Positions 10,776-22,014 of a DNA stretch of 64,000 bases are shown here, piece after piece. The notes beneath the pieces were generated by a model. The model had not been told where the DNA came from. It made no database searches and saw nothing but the letters and a program-made list of their open reading frames with translations. The stretch lies in NCBI GenBank assembly GCA_963691705.1, contig OY829542.1:38984579-39048578 (forward strand). The letters run 5' to 3'. Position numbers and translations under genes: made by a program. The stretch comes from Viola odorata (Eukaryota > Streptophyta > Magnoliopsida > Malpighiales > Violaceae). Position 1 is the first letter of the stretch. The number at the start of each line of letters is the position of its first letter.

Positions 10776-12503
10776 AACATCCCCACACTTCCCAATGCTC
10801 GCCCTCGAGCATTAACAAAATTGAAAAACCACCTCATGTAGTGACATACATCTTCAACCTCATAACACACAGAATAGACAAGTCATTCGACAAACTACAC
10901 CCGATTAAAACACATCCAGCCCTAGAAAAACACCTGCATCAGACTAATAGGATAACGACCCTATCAATCAAACTTTTCCAAACTAAGCCTATTCACCAGC
11001 AGTCCTCACCTAGATATGTGTTTGCACTCACGCTAGCAACAAAATACGTGTTTAGGCTAATCACTCAAAAATTCAATTAACACAACACGAGGCAGAGTTT
11101 GCACATCAATCCGAGTACATTAATACACATGCGAGGGCAATCTTGCGACCAGAGACGACTTTGCAAAAAGAAAAAGAGAAAAGGGAAAGAAAAAGAAAAG
11201 AGCAGGAGAGAGTATGGGGTAGAGCGAAGGAAAAGAAAGAGAAAAGAAATAGAAATGAAGGGATAAAAGGAAAAGAAAAGAAAAGCAGAGGAGAAGGAAA
11301 CAAATCTGGAGGCGGAGAATTCCTTGGCTTGAAAGAAGGCGAGACAGCGAGTAACACCCGCTGAAGAGGGCTGAGGGTGAGGGCTAGACGATGGCTTCGG
11401 CTTTCTTCAGTGGGGGAGATCTTTTGTCTGTTTTGAGGGCTCGAAATGGTTGCCTTTTGTTATGCCTGCTCTGTTTTTATTTTATTTTTTTATTTTTATT
11501 TTATTTTTATTATTTTTTTAAATGATAAAAAGCAGGCAGGCATTTACTTTTTCCTTTCTCAGCTCGAAACTTGCATCCGCCTTTAATTTCTTCGGAACTG
11601 GAGCTGGAGTTGGCAATCTTTAAATACTACTTTGAGCGCTTGATTTCGAGGGCTTGATATTTGACTTTACTTCCCCACACTTGAGTTTTGTTGTGGTGAG
11701 GAAGTAGTGTTGCGTTGCTGTCATGACCCTGATTTCTGATTTCTGCGCTTGCTCTATCTTGCCCTTAATCTATATTTTACTCCCCACACTTATCTTCTTT
11801 GGAGTCTAGCCCTTGCCTTTTGTGATGAAGAGTGTTACTCACCTGCCAAGGAAGGTTCAAAGAAAAGGTTAAAATGGTTAGAAGATAAACAGAGAGGGAA
11901 TGGAAGTCGAGGGCACGAAAAAGGAAAGGAAAAATGGAGAAAGAGAGAAAACAGAAAAGATAAAAAGAAAAGAAAGAAAAATTGTAAAGTCTCTTCGTCG
12001 TTTCGTTGCTTTCCCCCGTCTAATGGTGCCTATACCCAGGGATATTATACAAACCTAGCCAGTGCCTAGTCAAGCATTACTCAATGTGCTCACAGGGTTC
12101 AAATTGTGACTACTGGTGTCTAGGGCATGACTAGACATAAGGGTTAGCAGGTCTAGATGTGCATGGTCGGGCATAGATGCAATGAATGACAAGTTTCTTC
12201 TATGCATGTCAATTATAAGGGTTTTAAAATAGGGCAAGGGCAAAATTCCTAGCAAAGTCTAAAAATTAAAATCTGATTTTTTTTGAAAAATTTGAGAAAA
12301 CATGTAATCGTGCAACAAACGGAAAATTAAACATGCAAAAAAGCACACAAATAAATCCCTCCCCACACCTAGGCAACGCATTATCCTCAATGCGAGAGAG
12401 GGATAGAAATAAATACGTTTGTAGGAATTAAAGGGTGATAAACGTGGGTTGCCTCCCACGAAGCGCCTAAGTTAGCGTCAAGGCCTTGACGAATTGCTTC
12501 TGT
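10776..12503 (-). other. 3' untranslated region of the outer Athila
   Basis: No conserved coding sequence. It contains long purine-rich runs (11166-11310 and 11900-11985), a T/A-rich stretch at 11478-11530 and several copies of a TCCCCACACTT motif (near 11671, 11780 and 12360). The motif is the complement of the purine-rich sequence next to the LTR. GGCGCTTCGTGGGAGGCAAC on the minus strand (near 12450-12470) directly follows pol and resembles a motif known downstream of Athila-type pol. The segment from 11530 is colinear with the 3' UTR of the nested element (15090-15950). Confidence 0.6.
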
Positions 12504-13015
12504 CTAGGCCTGGTCAGGTGGGTTTGCCTTCCAGGGGTGGAAACCTTCATGGAACAACTCCAATCTGTGGTCATGCACTTTGGAAATGAGGCCCGTGTCC
12601 ATACTCTGAATCACGACCACACCATGATCATACACTTTCTTGACAAGGTAAGGGTCGGTCCACTTATGCTTCACTTTTCTGGAAAAGAGCCTAAGATAAG
12701 AATTGTAAAGTAAAACCTTTCATCCAGTAGCAAAGATGTTAGAAGAGAGCAACTTATCATGAGGAGTGTTAGTCTTGTTCTTGCTCATGTCGTGGGCAGG
12801 ATGTGGTGCTGGATTGGTATTGGGCGTCATGCCCTCGCTGGTCAATGTAGTGGCGACAACTAGAGTTGCTGCCATAGTTTTGGGGACAAGATGAGTGGGT
12901 ATGAAGGCTACCGGAGCTAGCTGAGGAGTGCCTAGGGCTGGTGAGAGCGTCTTGACCTCAACGACTATCCATCCAAGGGCTTCGCGGTATCCTTTTAGTT
13001 TGGAAATTAACTCGC
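12504..13015 (-). pseudogene. Outer Athila pol remnant: start of RT region fused to integrase C-terminus
   Basis: One minus-strand frame from 13015 to TAG at 12504. It begins LISKLKGYREALGWIVVEVK and LSPALGT, the segment that precedes RT in Athila. It then passes through about 60 residues of unrelated sequence and ends with KVKHKWTDPYLVKKVYDHG, the integrase C-terminal region. A single TGA at 12720-12722 interrupts it just before KVLLYNS. By comparison with the nested copy, RT, RNase H and the integrase core (about 2.5 kb) were deleted. Upstream it continues at 25255 across the nested insertion (DPAAKRE | LISKLK). Confidence 0.8.
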
Positions 13016-14350
13016 TGATCGTCACTCAAATGTACTTAAAATTTATCCTGATGCCTAAATGCACAAAAAATTATCCTGATGCCTAAATGCACAAGTAAAT
13101 GTGTACAGGGCAAGACAGGGTCGAACCACAGAGATTGAAGGAATAATGATTCAATTCAAGCGTATGATAGGGAACAAATGCAACCAAACATAAAAGTAAC
13201 ACTGGGGGGGGGGGGGGTTGATGTTGATTAACGAATTAGTCAACACTGAAGTGGGAGCTAACAAGAACTGACAAGACAATTAAATAAGACAGATATCCAG
13301 GGCATGAAAGTAAAACACAATCCAGGGCAAGATATATAAAAGTTGCTGTCAAAAATAGTATTCCAGATCATTTGTGAACTGGATCGTCTATGGTTTTGGG
13401 GACAAGATGAGTGGGTATGAAGGCTACCGGAGCTAGCTGAGGAGTGCCTAGGGCTGGTGAGAGCGTCTTGACCTCGACGACTATCCATCCAAGGGCTTCG
13501 CGGTATCCTTTTAGTTTGGAAATTAACTCGCTGATCGTCACTCAAATGTACTTAAAATTTATCCCGATGCCTAAATGCACAAGTAAATGTGTACAGGGCA
13601 AGACAGGGTCGAACCACAGAGATTGAAGGAATAATGATTCAATTCAAGCATATGACAGGGAACAAATGCAACCAAACATAAAAGTAACACTGGGGGGTTG
13701 ATGTTGATTAACGAATTAATCAACACAGAAGCGGGAGCTAACAAGAGCTGACAAGACAATTAAATAATATAGATATCCAGGGCACGAAAGTAAAACACAA
13801 TCCAGGGCAAGATATATAAAAGTCGCTGTCAAAAATAGTATTCCAGATCATTTGTGAACTGGATCGTCTATGGTTTTGGGGACAAGATGAGTGGGTATGA
13901 AGGCTACGGGAGCTAGCTGAGGAGTGCCTAGGGCTGGTGAGAGCGTCTTGACCTCGACGATTATCCATCCAAGGGCTTCGCGGTATCCTTTTAGTTTGGA
14001 AATTAACTCGCTGATCGTCACTCAAATGTACTTAAAATTTATCCCGATGCCTAAATGCACAAGTAAATGTGTACAGGGCAAGACAGGGTCGAACCACAGA
14101 GATTGAAGGAATAATGATTCAATTCAAGCGTATGACAGGGAACAAATGCAACCAAACATAAAAGTAACACTAGGGGGGGGGGGTTGATGTTGATTAACGA
14201 ATTAGTCAACACTGAAGTGGGAGCTAACAAGAGCTAACAAGACAATTAAATAAGACAGATATCCAGGGCACGAAAGTAAAACACAATCCAGGGCAAGATA
14301 TATAAAAGCAATTCGAGGGCAAGAAAAGCAGTAAAACAGATAATAATCAG
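12877..14350. repeat. Triplicated junction between outer pol and nested LTR
   Basis: A segment starting GTTTTGGGGACAAGATGAG recurs at 12877, 13393 and 13873. Each copy contains 139 bases of outer pol, the CTCGC target site and then the first 290-330 bases of the nested LTR (starts at 13016, 13532 and 14012). Copies one and two end in the same roughly 45-base filler (13343-13391, 13823-13871). Copy one carries a further 30-base duplication near 13050-13095. Only the third runs on into the rest of the LTR. Confidence 0.9.
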
Positions 14351-15045
14351 ATAGGAAGAGACCATAACAAAAGGTGTTCTCAGGTTGCTTTCTAGGTCAG
14401 TTAATCATTGGTACTAAAATATTCCAGACTCAGGTACAAATTTGCTATAGAGGCCATGTTTCCACATAGGCCCCCTACTCACCTTCGTTGGTAGAAGCCA
14501 CCCCCCGTTTCCACATATGAGGTGGCCTTGACGTTTCGCCTTCCTCCCAAGCATGAATGCGGGGAGGCACTACTTAAAACGCCTATGAAGTGGAGGCGAG
14601 ACAGATTTAGGGCGTGACATCTCAGTTCGTCACGCTCGCATCACATACCTTAAATGACCGTTTACCCCTAGACAAAAGACCTCACGAGATGTCTTTCACT
14701 AGGTGTCTACTAATATCTCAAGGATTCATGTCAGTTATAACCAAGAGAACGACGTTACTCATGCAGAAATGAAAACAGTTGATCAGGCCTTAGACATTTC
14801 TAAATGAGCATGAGATTAAAACGGTAAATAACCATATGCAACAAGAGAATATATAAAGTATGCATTGGGCCTCCTAACCAAACCTTACAACCCTTGAAAC
14901 ACCCTTTACTAAGAGGGTGGTACTTAGCTACTCATACTATAATATGAACAATAGATAGTAATAATCATGCGACTAAGGGAATAAAAGGAAAGGGATTAGA
15001 AGAAACCGAAGGATTAATTAATAATCAAGGAGAAAAACTTGCTCC
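14012..15045 (-). repeat. Truncated 3' LTR of the nested Athila
   Basis: Colinear with the 5' LTR from 23662 up to about 24697 (GATTAATTAATAATCAAGGA), then abruptly replaced by 3' UTR sequence. About 560 bases of LTR and the polypurine tract are missing. Two further partial copies of its outer end lie at 13016-13342 and 13532-13822. Confidence 0.85.
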
Positions 15046-16050
15046 TTTATTTGAAATTATTATTATTAATTTTTTTTTTAGAAGAATGAAAAAGCAGGCA
15101 GGCATTTTACTTTTCTTCTTTTTCAGCTCGAAAATTGCATCAGCATTCAATTTTTCTCTTTTTCTGAACTGGAACTGGGCTGGCTGTGCTTTAAATAATG
15201 CTTGCGGAAATTGACTTTTACTTCCTCACACTTGAGTTTTGGTGCAGCGTTGTTGTCGTGGCCTTGATACTTGATTTCTGCGCTCACTCTTTCGTGCCCT
15301 TGATAATGCTTTCCTCCCCACACTCATCTTCTTCGGAATCTAGCCCTTGCCTTTTTGCGATGAAGAGTGTTACTCACCTGCCAAGGAAGAGACAAAGAAA
15401 GGGAGCAAATGGTTAGAAGTGAATGGAGAATGGGAGTCGAGGTCATGAAAAATGAGAGAGGAGAAGATGGAGAAAGAGAGGAAACAGAAGAAAATAAAGA
15501 TAAGAAAAGAAAATAAATATTTTGCAAAGTTTTCTCATCATTTCGCCTATACCCAGGGATATCATGCAAACCTAGCCAGTGCCTAGTCAAGCATTTCACT
15601 CAAGAATCAAAGGCATGAAGCTCGAAGTGCTCACGGGTTCAATTTTTTTTTGACTACTGGTGTCTAGGGCAAGATTGGATATAAGGGCTACAGGTCTAGA
15701 TATGCATGGTCAGGCATAGATGCGATGAATGACATCTTTCTCTTATGCATCAAGAGTTAAAAATGCATGTCGATTATGAGGGTTTGAAAATCAGGCAGTG
15801 GGAAAATTTCCTAGCAAAGCTAAAATCTGAAAAGTTTGAAAAATCCAAAAAATATGCAATCATGCAACAAGCGGGAATTACAGACACAAATAAATCCCCA
15901 CCCCACACTTAGGCAGTGCATTGTCCTCAATGCGGGAATGGCACATAAATAAGTCCAAGCAAAAATAAAAATGTACAGTACATCCAAAATGAAATAAAGC
16001 TGTAAAGATTGTTTTGTGCCCTCATCGAGGGCAGAAAAATTATATTGTTC
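15046..16050 (-). other. 3' untranslated region of the nested Athila
   Basis: Colinear with the outer element's 3' UTR (shared landmarks AAGCAGGCAGGCATTTTACT, ACACTTGAGTTTTG, TACCCAGGGATAT and CACTTAGGCAGTGCATTG). It has no conserved coding sequence and includes a purine-rich stretch at 15455-15515. Confidence 0.6.
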
Positions 16051-17489
16051 GCGGGGGGGGGGGGGGGGGGGGGGGGTTCACTGGTGTGGGAGATTTCACC
16101 AGGCAACTTCAGCCGTCAAAGCCTGAAGTTCCCTAAGGATCGCTTGGAGAAGACGAGTCTGGGGTCATTAGTGAGCTCACGAAATGCAGTAGTAGCATCA
16201 AAAACACCGGGAATCACAGTCAAAGCATTTTTATACATGGCAGAATTCAACTCATCAGGTTTAACAAAATCAAGAAAACAATTAAACTCATTAAGGAACA
16301 ACTATTCCCATTTGTTAGCTAACCTGAAATTGACTAAACCAGGGGTGGAAGGATTGGGACCAAATTTTCCCTTAGGCTTAAAGCTATCAGATTTTACCCA
16401 AAAAGTGGTGAAGAACTCGAGTGAGAGTTCAACAAAGGTTGGGTGTTCTAAAAAGAACAGTGGTTCCTAACTGATGTTGGCAACGAACTCTCGAGCTCGA
16501 GATTCGATGCCCATCCTGGCCAAAAAATCCAGATCTAGGCGCGCACAGTAGCTAACGCCTTTGTTGTTCAATTGATGCATTTTATCAATAGAGGGCTTAT
16601 CGTTAAAAACTAACCAATCATGGAAGAAAGAAAGGTCAGATGTCACCTGGGTGTTGTTCGCTCGAGGGGCAGAAGGGGGAACTGGCGTCTAGGGCTCGAC
16701 AGTTGAGGTGTCGGGACCTCGAGCCTTCTTGGAGGTCGAGGCCTTGACCTTCCTGGAAGATGGCAGCTTTCGCTTCTTGTCCACCACGGCTCCGCTCTGG
16801 CCGGAGTCTTCGCTTTGCCCTTCTTTGCTGCAAATTTAGCTGCGACCTCCTTCTCTCTTTTCTTCTTTTCAGCGGCTTCTTTCTCCGCTACTCTCTGGGC
16901 CTCGAGAGCCTCAACATCGTCATCTTCTTCTTCATCGGCGTCACCGCTCTCTCCAGTACCCTCCTGTTTACCGGTGGCGGTCTGATCAACTTCCTCCTCC
17001 TCTGTGCTGACGACCTCCTTATCCTCAGGCTCTAATCCGGACACAAGGATGTCCTTGAGGACTTTATTCACTGAGAGGTTGAGCTCGGGGGCTAGAAAAT
17101 CATCAATGGCGACATCCAACGGGAGCTTCCTAGCCGCTGGTGTCACCTTTTCGGGGGCGGGCTTGGTTTTAGGCTTGGCGGTCGAAGATCCAGGAGGGAG
17201 CTTGACTGCACGGCTAGATCTGGTCGTGATCGAGGTTGGTGGGATGGAGCCGGTGATTTCAAGGTCAGTGTCGTCCTCGGCGGGAGTGAACTCCGCGGCT
17301 CAGGATTCAGAAGATGGGGACGACGCTGGGGGTTGTGGAATTGGGGCGCCATGGGTGGAGGGAGGAGTGGCTGTTTTGAAGGAGGTAGGGGTGGTGGAGA
17401 GATTTTGATTTTGATGGAGCCGGGCTTTCAGGGCTCTCAGGGTGTGGTCCTGCGGCAAGCTTTTTGATGGGTTTCTTGGTCTTAGCCAT
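16051..17489 (-). pseudogene. Athila env-like / ORF2 region of the nested element, broken
   Basis: Downstream of pol on the same strand. It starts with MAKTKKPIKKLAAG at 17489 and continues in a second frame through an acidic, then Lys/Ala/Glu-rich stretch (17146-16643: EEEEVDQ, EEEDDDVEALEAQ, EKKKREKEVAAKFAAKKG), then SYCARLDLDFLARMGIES and LVNFRLANKW with stops between. This position and composition fit the env-like second gene of Athila elements (the ATHILA ORF family). I see no convincing signal peptide or transmembrane segment, so an envelope role is not shown. A run of 24 G at 16053-16076 lies at its 3' edge. At least two frameshifts. Confidence 0.6.
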
Positions 17490-18061
17490 GGTTGATGGTG
17501 ATGGGGGAGGACAGTGGTGAAGGAAACGTTTGAGAGAGATAGTGAGTACTTGGTGCATGAGAGAGAGAGTGTTTTGTTGTTGTGAAGAGAGTAAGGATGA
17601 AGAGGGAGCGTGGGAAAGAGGAAAGGGGCTGATGCGGGCATTAAATGGCGCAACGTTTTCATTAATGAGGGTCACTTTTCTGTCCGTTTGTCAGACAACG
17701 TGGCGCCTTGGGCTTGAAGAACAACGGCCCGTGCGTATCCCAACCACCTAAAAAGGAGAAAAACTTTTCAGAATTTAAAAAGGAGGTAGTTAAATAGGAT
17801 ATTGACAAAAGGAGAGAATAGAGGTTAATGATTACTAATAAAAAGGAATAAAATCATTCTGGGAAAAGGAAAGGTCGGAGATTAAGGGAACTAAATAAGG
17901 GATAAAACACGGAAATAAAATTAGAGGCAAAATAAAAATAAAAGTAGAAAAATCTAAAAGATGTGGAAAAGATAAAGGGAAGAGAGAGAGATGGAACGAC
18001 ATATGAAACGCCTTCAATGGGGCCTGTTTAAGCGTCGGGGCCTCGACGTTATTATGCTGAT
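17490..18061 (-). other. Spacer between integrase and env-like frame
   Basis: On the minus strand this separates the pol stop (18062) from the env-like start. Purine-rich with no conserved frame. It presumably holds the leader or splice acceptor of a subgenomic env-like mRNA, but I cannot point to a specific site. Confidence 0.35.
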
Positions 18062-19357
18062 CTAGGTCTCGATAGGTGCAGGGTCCACCATCATTTCTTC
18101 CACGGTTGAGGGCTTGAATCCTTCGTAGAAGGGTTTTAGCTTGTGGCCGTTTACTTTGAAAATCATTCCAGTCTCTGGGTTCTGAATTTCCACTGCACCA
18201 TGGTCATAAACTGTCGTGACCATGAAAGGTCCTGTCCATTTAGACTTGAGCTTTCCTGCAAACAATCACAAATGAGAGTTGTACAATAACACTTTCTAAC
18301 CAACAACAAAAGATTTGGGATGGAGATGCTTATCGTGGTAAGCTTTGGTCTTGCCCTTGTAGAGCAAGGTATTTTCATAAACATCATCTCGCAATTCCTC
18401 TAACTCTTGGATCTGTAAGCGTCTGTGCTGACTAGCCTGCCCTAGATCCGTGTTTACTTTTCGAATGGCCTAGAAAGCCTTGTGCTTTATCTCCACTGGG
18501 AGATGGCACGACTTGCCATACACGAGTTTGTAGGGAGTCATACCAATCGGGGTCTTGAAAGCTGTCCGGTAAGCCCATAAGGCATCGCCTAGATTTAGGC
18601 TCCAATCCTTTCGGGATTGATTGACTGTCTTCTCCAAAATGGCCTTGATTTCCCAGTTGGACACTTCAGCTTGACCATTGGTCTGAGGGTGATACGTTGT
18701 GGAAGTTCTATGGTAGACTCCATTCTTGTTTAGAAATGCGAACACGATACGGTTGCAAAAGTGGGTGCCTCGATCACTGACTAGGGCATGAGGTGTACCA
18801 AATCTATTGAAGATATGAGAGCACAAAAAGTTTACAACCACTTTCGCATCATCTGTTATGGTGGCCTTGGCCTCTATCCACTTTGAAACATAATCCACTG
18901 CAAGGAGGATATAGATGTGGCCAAATGAGCTTGGAAATGGCCCCATGAAATCTATGCCACAGATATCGAAGATTTCACACACAATGATATTGGTCAGAGG
19001 AATCTGATTCCTGGCCCCGATATTCCCTGTGACTTGGCATCGGGGGCATGAAGCGCAAAACAAGTAGCTATCTTTAAAGATTGATAGCCAATAGAGACCG
19101 ACTTCTAAAACTTTGAGGGAAGTTTTCTTGGCTGCAAAATGACCTCCTTCAGAATGACAAAATTTCAGGATCGAGGGCACCTCATCCATGGTCACACAAT
19201 GACGGATTATCTGATCTGAGCAGTGCTTTCACAAATAGGGGCTATCCCAAATATAGTATTTGGCTTGTCTTCTGACTCTGGTGCACTCGGAAGGGGAGGA
19301 GTCCGCTGGATAGGTGCCAGTAGCACAAAAATTAGCAACGTCGGAGAACAATGGAAA
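18062..19357 (-). pseudogene. Integrase domain, nested Athila pol
   Basis: Inserts the cDNA into the host genome. The zinc-binding HHCC region appears as HSEGGHF...CASCPRC. The catalytic core shows CGIDFMGPF (first Asp), LVSDRGTHF (second Asp) and [12 protein letters not shown] (Glu). The C-terminal region reads [12 protein letters not shown] and ends at 18062. Several in-frame stops occur (after HKAF, at VVG, at SHL and upstream of the HHCC region). The catalytic residues are intact, so decay is by nonsense mutation rather than active-site loss. Confidence 0.9.
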
Positions 19358-20719
19358 CTAGACTGCCTGGGCTAGACAAAGTTGCTCGTTTGGAAAAATG
19401 TCACGGATAGGTACTAGCAAATCATCTTCCTGGGCTGGGAGACTGCTGAGATGATCTGCCACTAGATTTTCTCTTCCTACCTTATCCTTGATCAAGATGT
19501 TAAATTCTTGGAGAAACAAGATCCAACGGATCAATCGAGGCTTTGCATCAGCCTTTATCAACAAGCATTTCAAGGCCGAGTGATCGGAGTACACGAGAAC
19601 ATGGGTTCCCAAAAGGTACTGTCTGAACTTTTCGAGGGCATAAACAACTGCCAAGAGTTCCTTCTCTATGGTGCTGTAGTTTTGCTGGGCTGGATACAAT
19701 AGCTTTGAGGCATAATAAATGACATAAGTCTTCTTGTCTTTCTTCTAACCCAAAACAACACCGAGGGCTTGATTGCTAGCGTCGCAGATGACCTCGAAAA
19801 GTAAGGACCAATTGGGGGCATGAATAATCGGGGCCGAGATAAGTCTATTTTTGAGAAGTTCGAAGGTGGCTCTGCATTTCTCATCAAAATCAAAAATAAC
19901 TTCCTTCTAGAGTAGGCGGTACATGGGCTGGGCAATTTTGGAAAAATCTTTGATAAACCGTCTATAGAAACCGGCGTGCCTTAGAAACCATCGCACATCG
20001 CGAACACATGCTGGGTAAGGTAGGGATTCAATCACCTCTATCTTGGCCTTGTCGACCTCAATTCCCTTGGCCGAGACAATATGACCCATAACGAGGCCTC
20101 GATCTACCATGAAATGGCATTTCTCAAAATTCAAGACAAGATCAGTTTCTATGCAACGTTCTAAGCACTTCTTTAATTTGGAAAGACATTCTGAGAAAGA
20201 ATTTCCATATACCGTGAAGTCATCCATAAAGTACTCGATACCATCTTCGACTACTTTAGAGAAAATGCTTACCATGCACCGCTGAAAGGTGGCGGGGGCA
20301 TTACACAAGCCGAAGGGCATACGTCTGTAAGCAAAGGTGCCGAAAGGGCACGTGAAGGTGGTCATTTCCTGGTCTTTGGGGGCTACTGGGATCTGGTGGA
20401 AACCGGAGTAACCGTCTAGACAACAATAATGAGTCTTGCCCGTGAGACATTCTAGCATTTGGTCAATGAAAGGAAGGGGAAAGTGATCTTTTCTGGTGGC
20501 AGTATTCAAGCAGCGGTAATCAATACACACTCGCCACCCATTCTGGATCCGAGTGGGGATGGATTCGCCATCTTGTCCGATGGTAATTGTGATACCAGTT
20601 TTTTTGGGCACGACCTGAATAGGACTGACCCAAGGGCTATCAGAGATGGGGTAGATAACTCCCGCATCAAGAAATTTCAGCACTTCCTTCCTCACTACGT
20701 CCATCATGGGCAGATTCAA
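19358..20719 (-). pseudogene. Reverse transcriptase and RNase H, nested Athila pol
   Basis: Copies genomic RNA into cDNA and degrades the RNA strand. RT (20719-19907) shows the family motifs in order: VVRKEVLKFLDAGVIYPISD, NGWRVCIDYRCLN, LDGYSGFHQI, RRMPFGLCNAPATFQRC and the catalytic FMDDF. RNase H (19935-19358) shows CDASNQALG, STIEKELLAVVYALEKF and VYSDHSALK. Stops separate RT from RNase H (after MYRLL) and interrupt RNase H (after VVLG). The motif wording is typical of Athila rather than of chromoviruses. Confidence 0.93.
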
Positions 20720-20725
20720 TCGGCG

Positions 20726-22014
20726 CTAAGGTTGACGAACGGTCTTACTAGCATCTTCTAAGTGGATGCGGTGAGTGCATAGTGCTGGTGACAAGCCCTT
20801 GATATTCGCTATGGTCCAGCCTATGACTTGTCTGAATTCCTTCAGCAAGGAAATCAGTACGGATTCCTCAGAAAAGTTGAGCTTGTTGGAGACAATACCG
20901 GGCAGAGAGTCGTTGGGGCCTAGATAGACATACTTCAGATGGGAAGGCAACTCCGTCAATTTGAGGGTTGGAGCCAGATCAATGGATGGAGCTAACTTGA
21001 CATGGTCTGGGCAATTTGGGGACACCGTTGGGGGCTTATATGGGATAATAACACACTCTTCTAGGGCAGCGATGACGGAATATAGCTCAGGTGGAGTGGA
21101 AAGTGTTGAGGCCACGACATCTAGAAGAGATGGTGTCAGACTCCTATCAAGGGCATATTGTAAAGGGTCAGTAAAGTGAAGTGCATCAATTTCTTGAATA
21201 GAGGGATCAATCACATCAATATAATTAACACTGGAAAATTCAGAGGGATATCGCATGGCTTCTAGCATGTTGAATATGATAATTTCCCCATCAAACTCGA
21301 GGGTGATGGTCGCATCATGAACGTCAATCTTGGCCCGGGCAGTGGCCAAAAAAGATCGTCCTAGAAGAACATCGGTAGACTTGGTGGAGTCTTATTTTCC
21401 ATGGCGATAACATAAAAATCAGCTAGGAATAAGAATTCGCCCACTTGGACCAAAACATCGGTGATGATCCCCTCGGGGTAGATAACAGAACGGTCGGTAA
21501 GCTGGATGGCAAGTTTTGTAGGTCTGAGAAGTTCGAGCCCAAGACTGTTATAGATAATCAAGGGCATAACATTAATTCCTGCCCCCAAGTCGCACATCAT
21601 TTTACCGATGTCGATTGTACCGATTCGGCATGGAATGATGAACATTCCTTGATCTTTACATTTCGGGGTTATCTTCCTCTGGATATGTGTAGCAGCGTTC
21701 GCTCCTACACTGATTTTGTTAACTTCAGCAAATTTGTTCTTGTTGGTGCATAGCTGCTTCAGAAACTTGGCATAGCATGGCACGTTTTCCACGGCCTGGA
21801 GAAGGGGAATGTTGATAATCACTTTGCTGAGCATTTCGAAGATATCACGGTCCTCCTTTTCCTTTTTGGACTTGATCAACCTTTCGGGAAATGGGGGCTC
21901 GAGAATCTTGTGAATGTATTCCTGGGTGAATTCGGGTGGATTGGGGTCATTCCTTAGTGAACCTCTAGGAGAGCGGATTCTGTCTTCAGTGACCTCAACA
22001 AGTCTAGGGACTTT
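20726..22014 (-). pseudogene. Aspartic protease region, nested Athila
   Basis: Processes the polyprotein. The active-site segment reads MMCDLGAGINVMPLIIYNSL; the D-L-G form is usual for Athila. It continues with LGRSFLATARAKIDVHDATI and the linker to RT (PSHLKYVYLG, then FRQVIGWTIANIKGLSPAL). A frameshift near 21360 breaks the domain just after the MENKTPPSLP segment, and a stop separates it from RT at about 20722. Confidence 0.88.

Noticed and set aside
10656..11080. Plus-strand frames across the LTR end of the outer Athila
   Set aside because: They lie antisense over LTR and 3' UTR, have no family match and are not kept in the colinear nested copy.
11106..11364. Lys/Glu/Arg-rich and Phe/Ser-rich frames over the purine tract
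   Set aside because: Pure base-composition artefact of the GAAAAG-type run in the Athila 3' UTR.
13016..13822. Two extra solo LTRs
   Set aside because: The LTR starts at 13016 and 13532 are partial copies inside a tandem triplication, not independent insertions; they lack the other LTR end and share one filler.
16051..17489. A functional envelope protein in the nested Athila
   Set aside because: Position and composition fit the env-like gene, but the frame is broken and no signal peptide or transmembrane segment is convincing, so only an env-like remnant is claimed.
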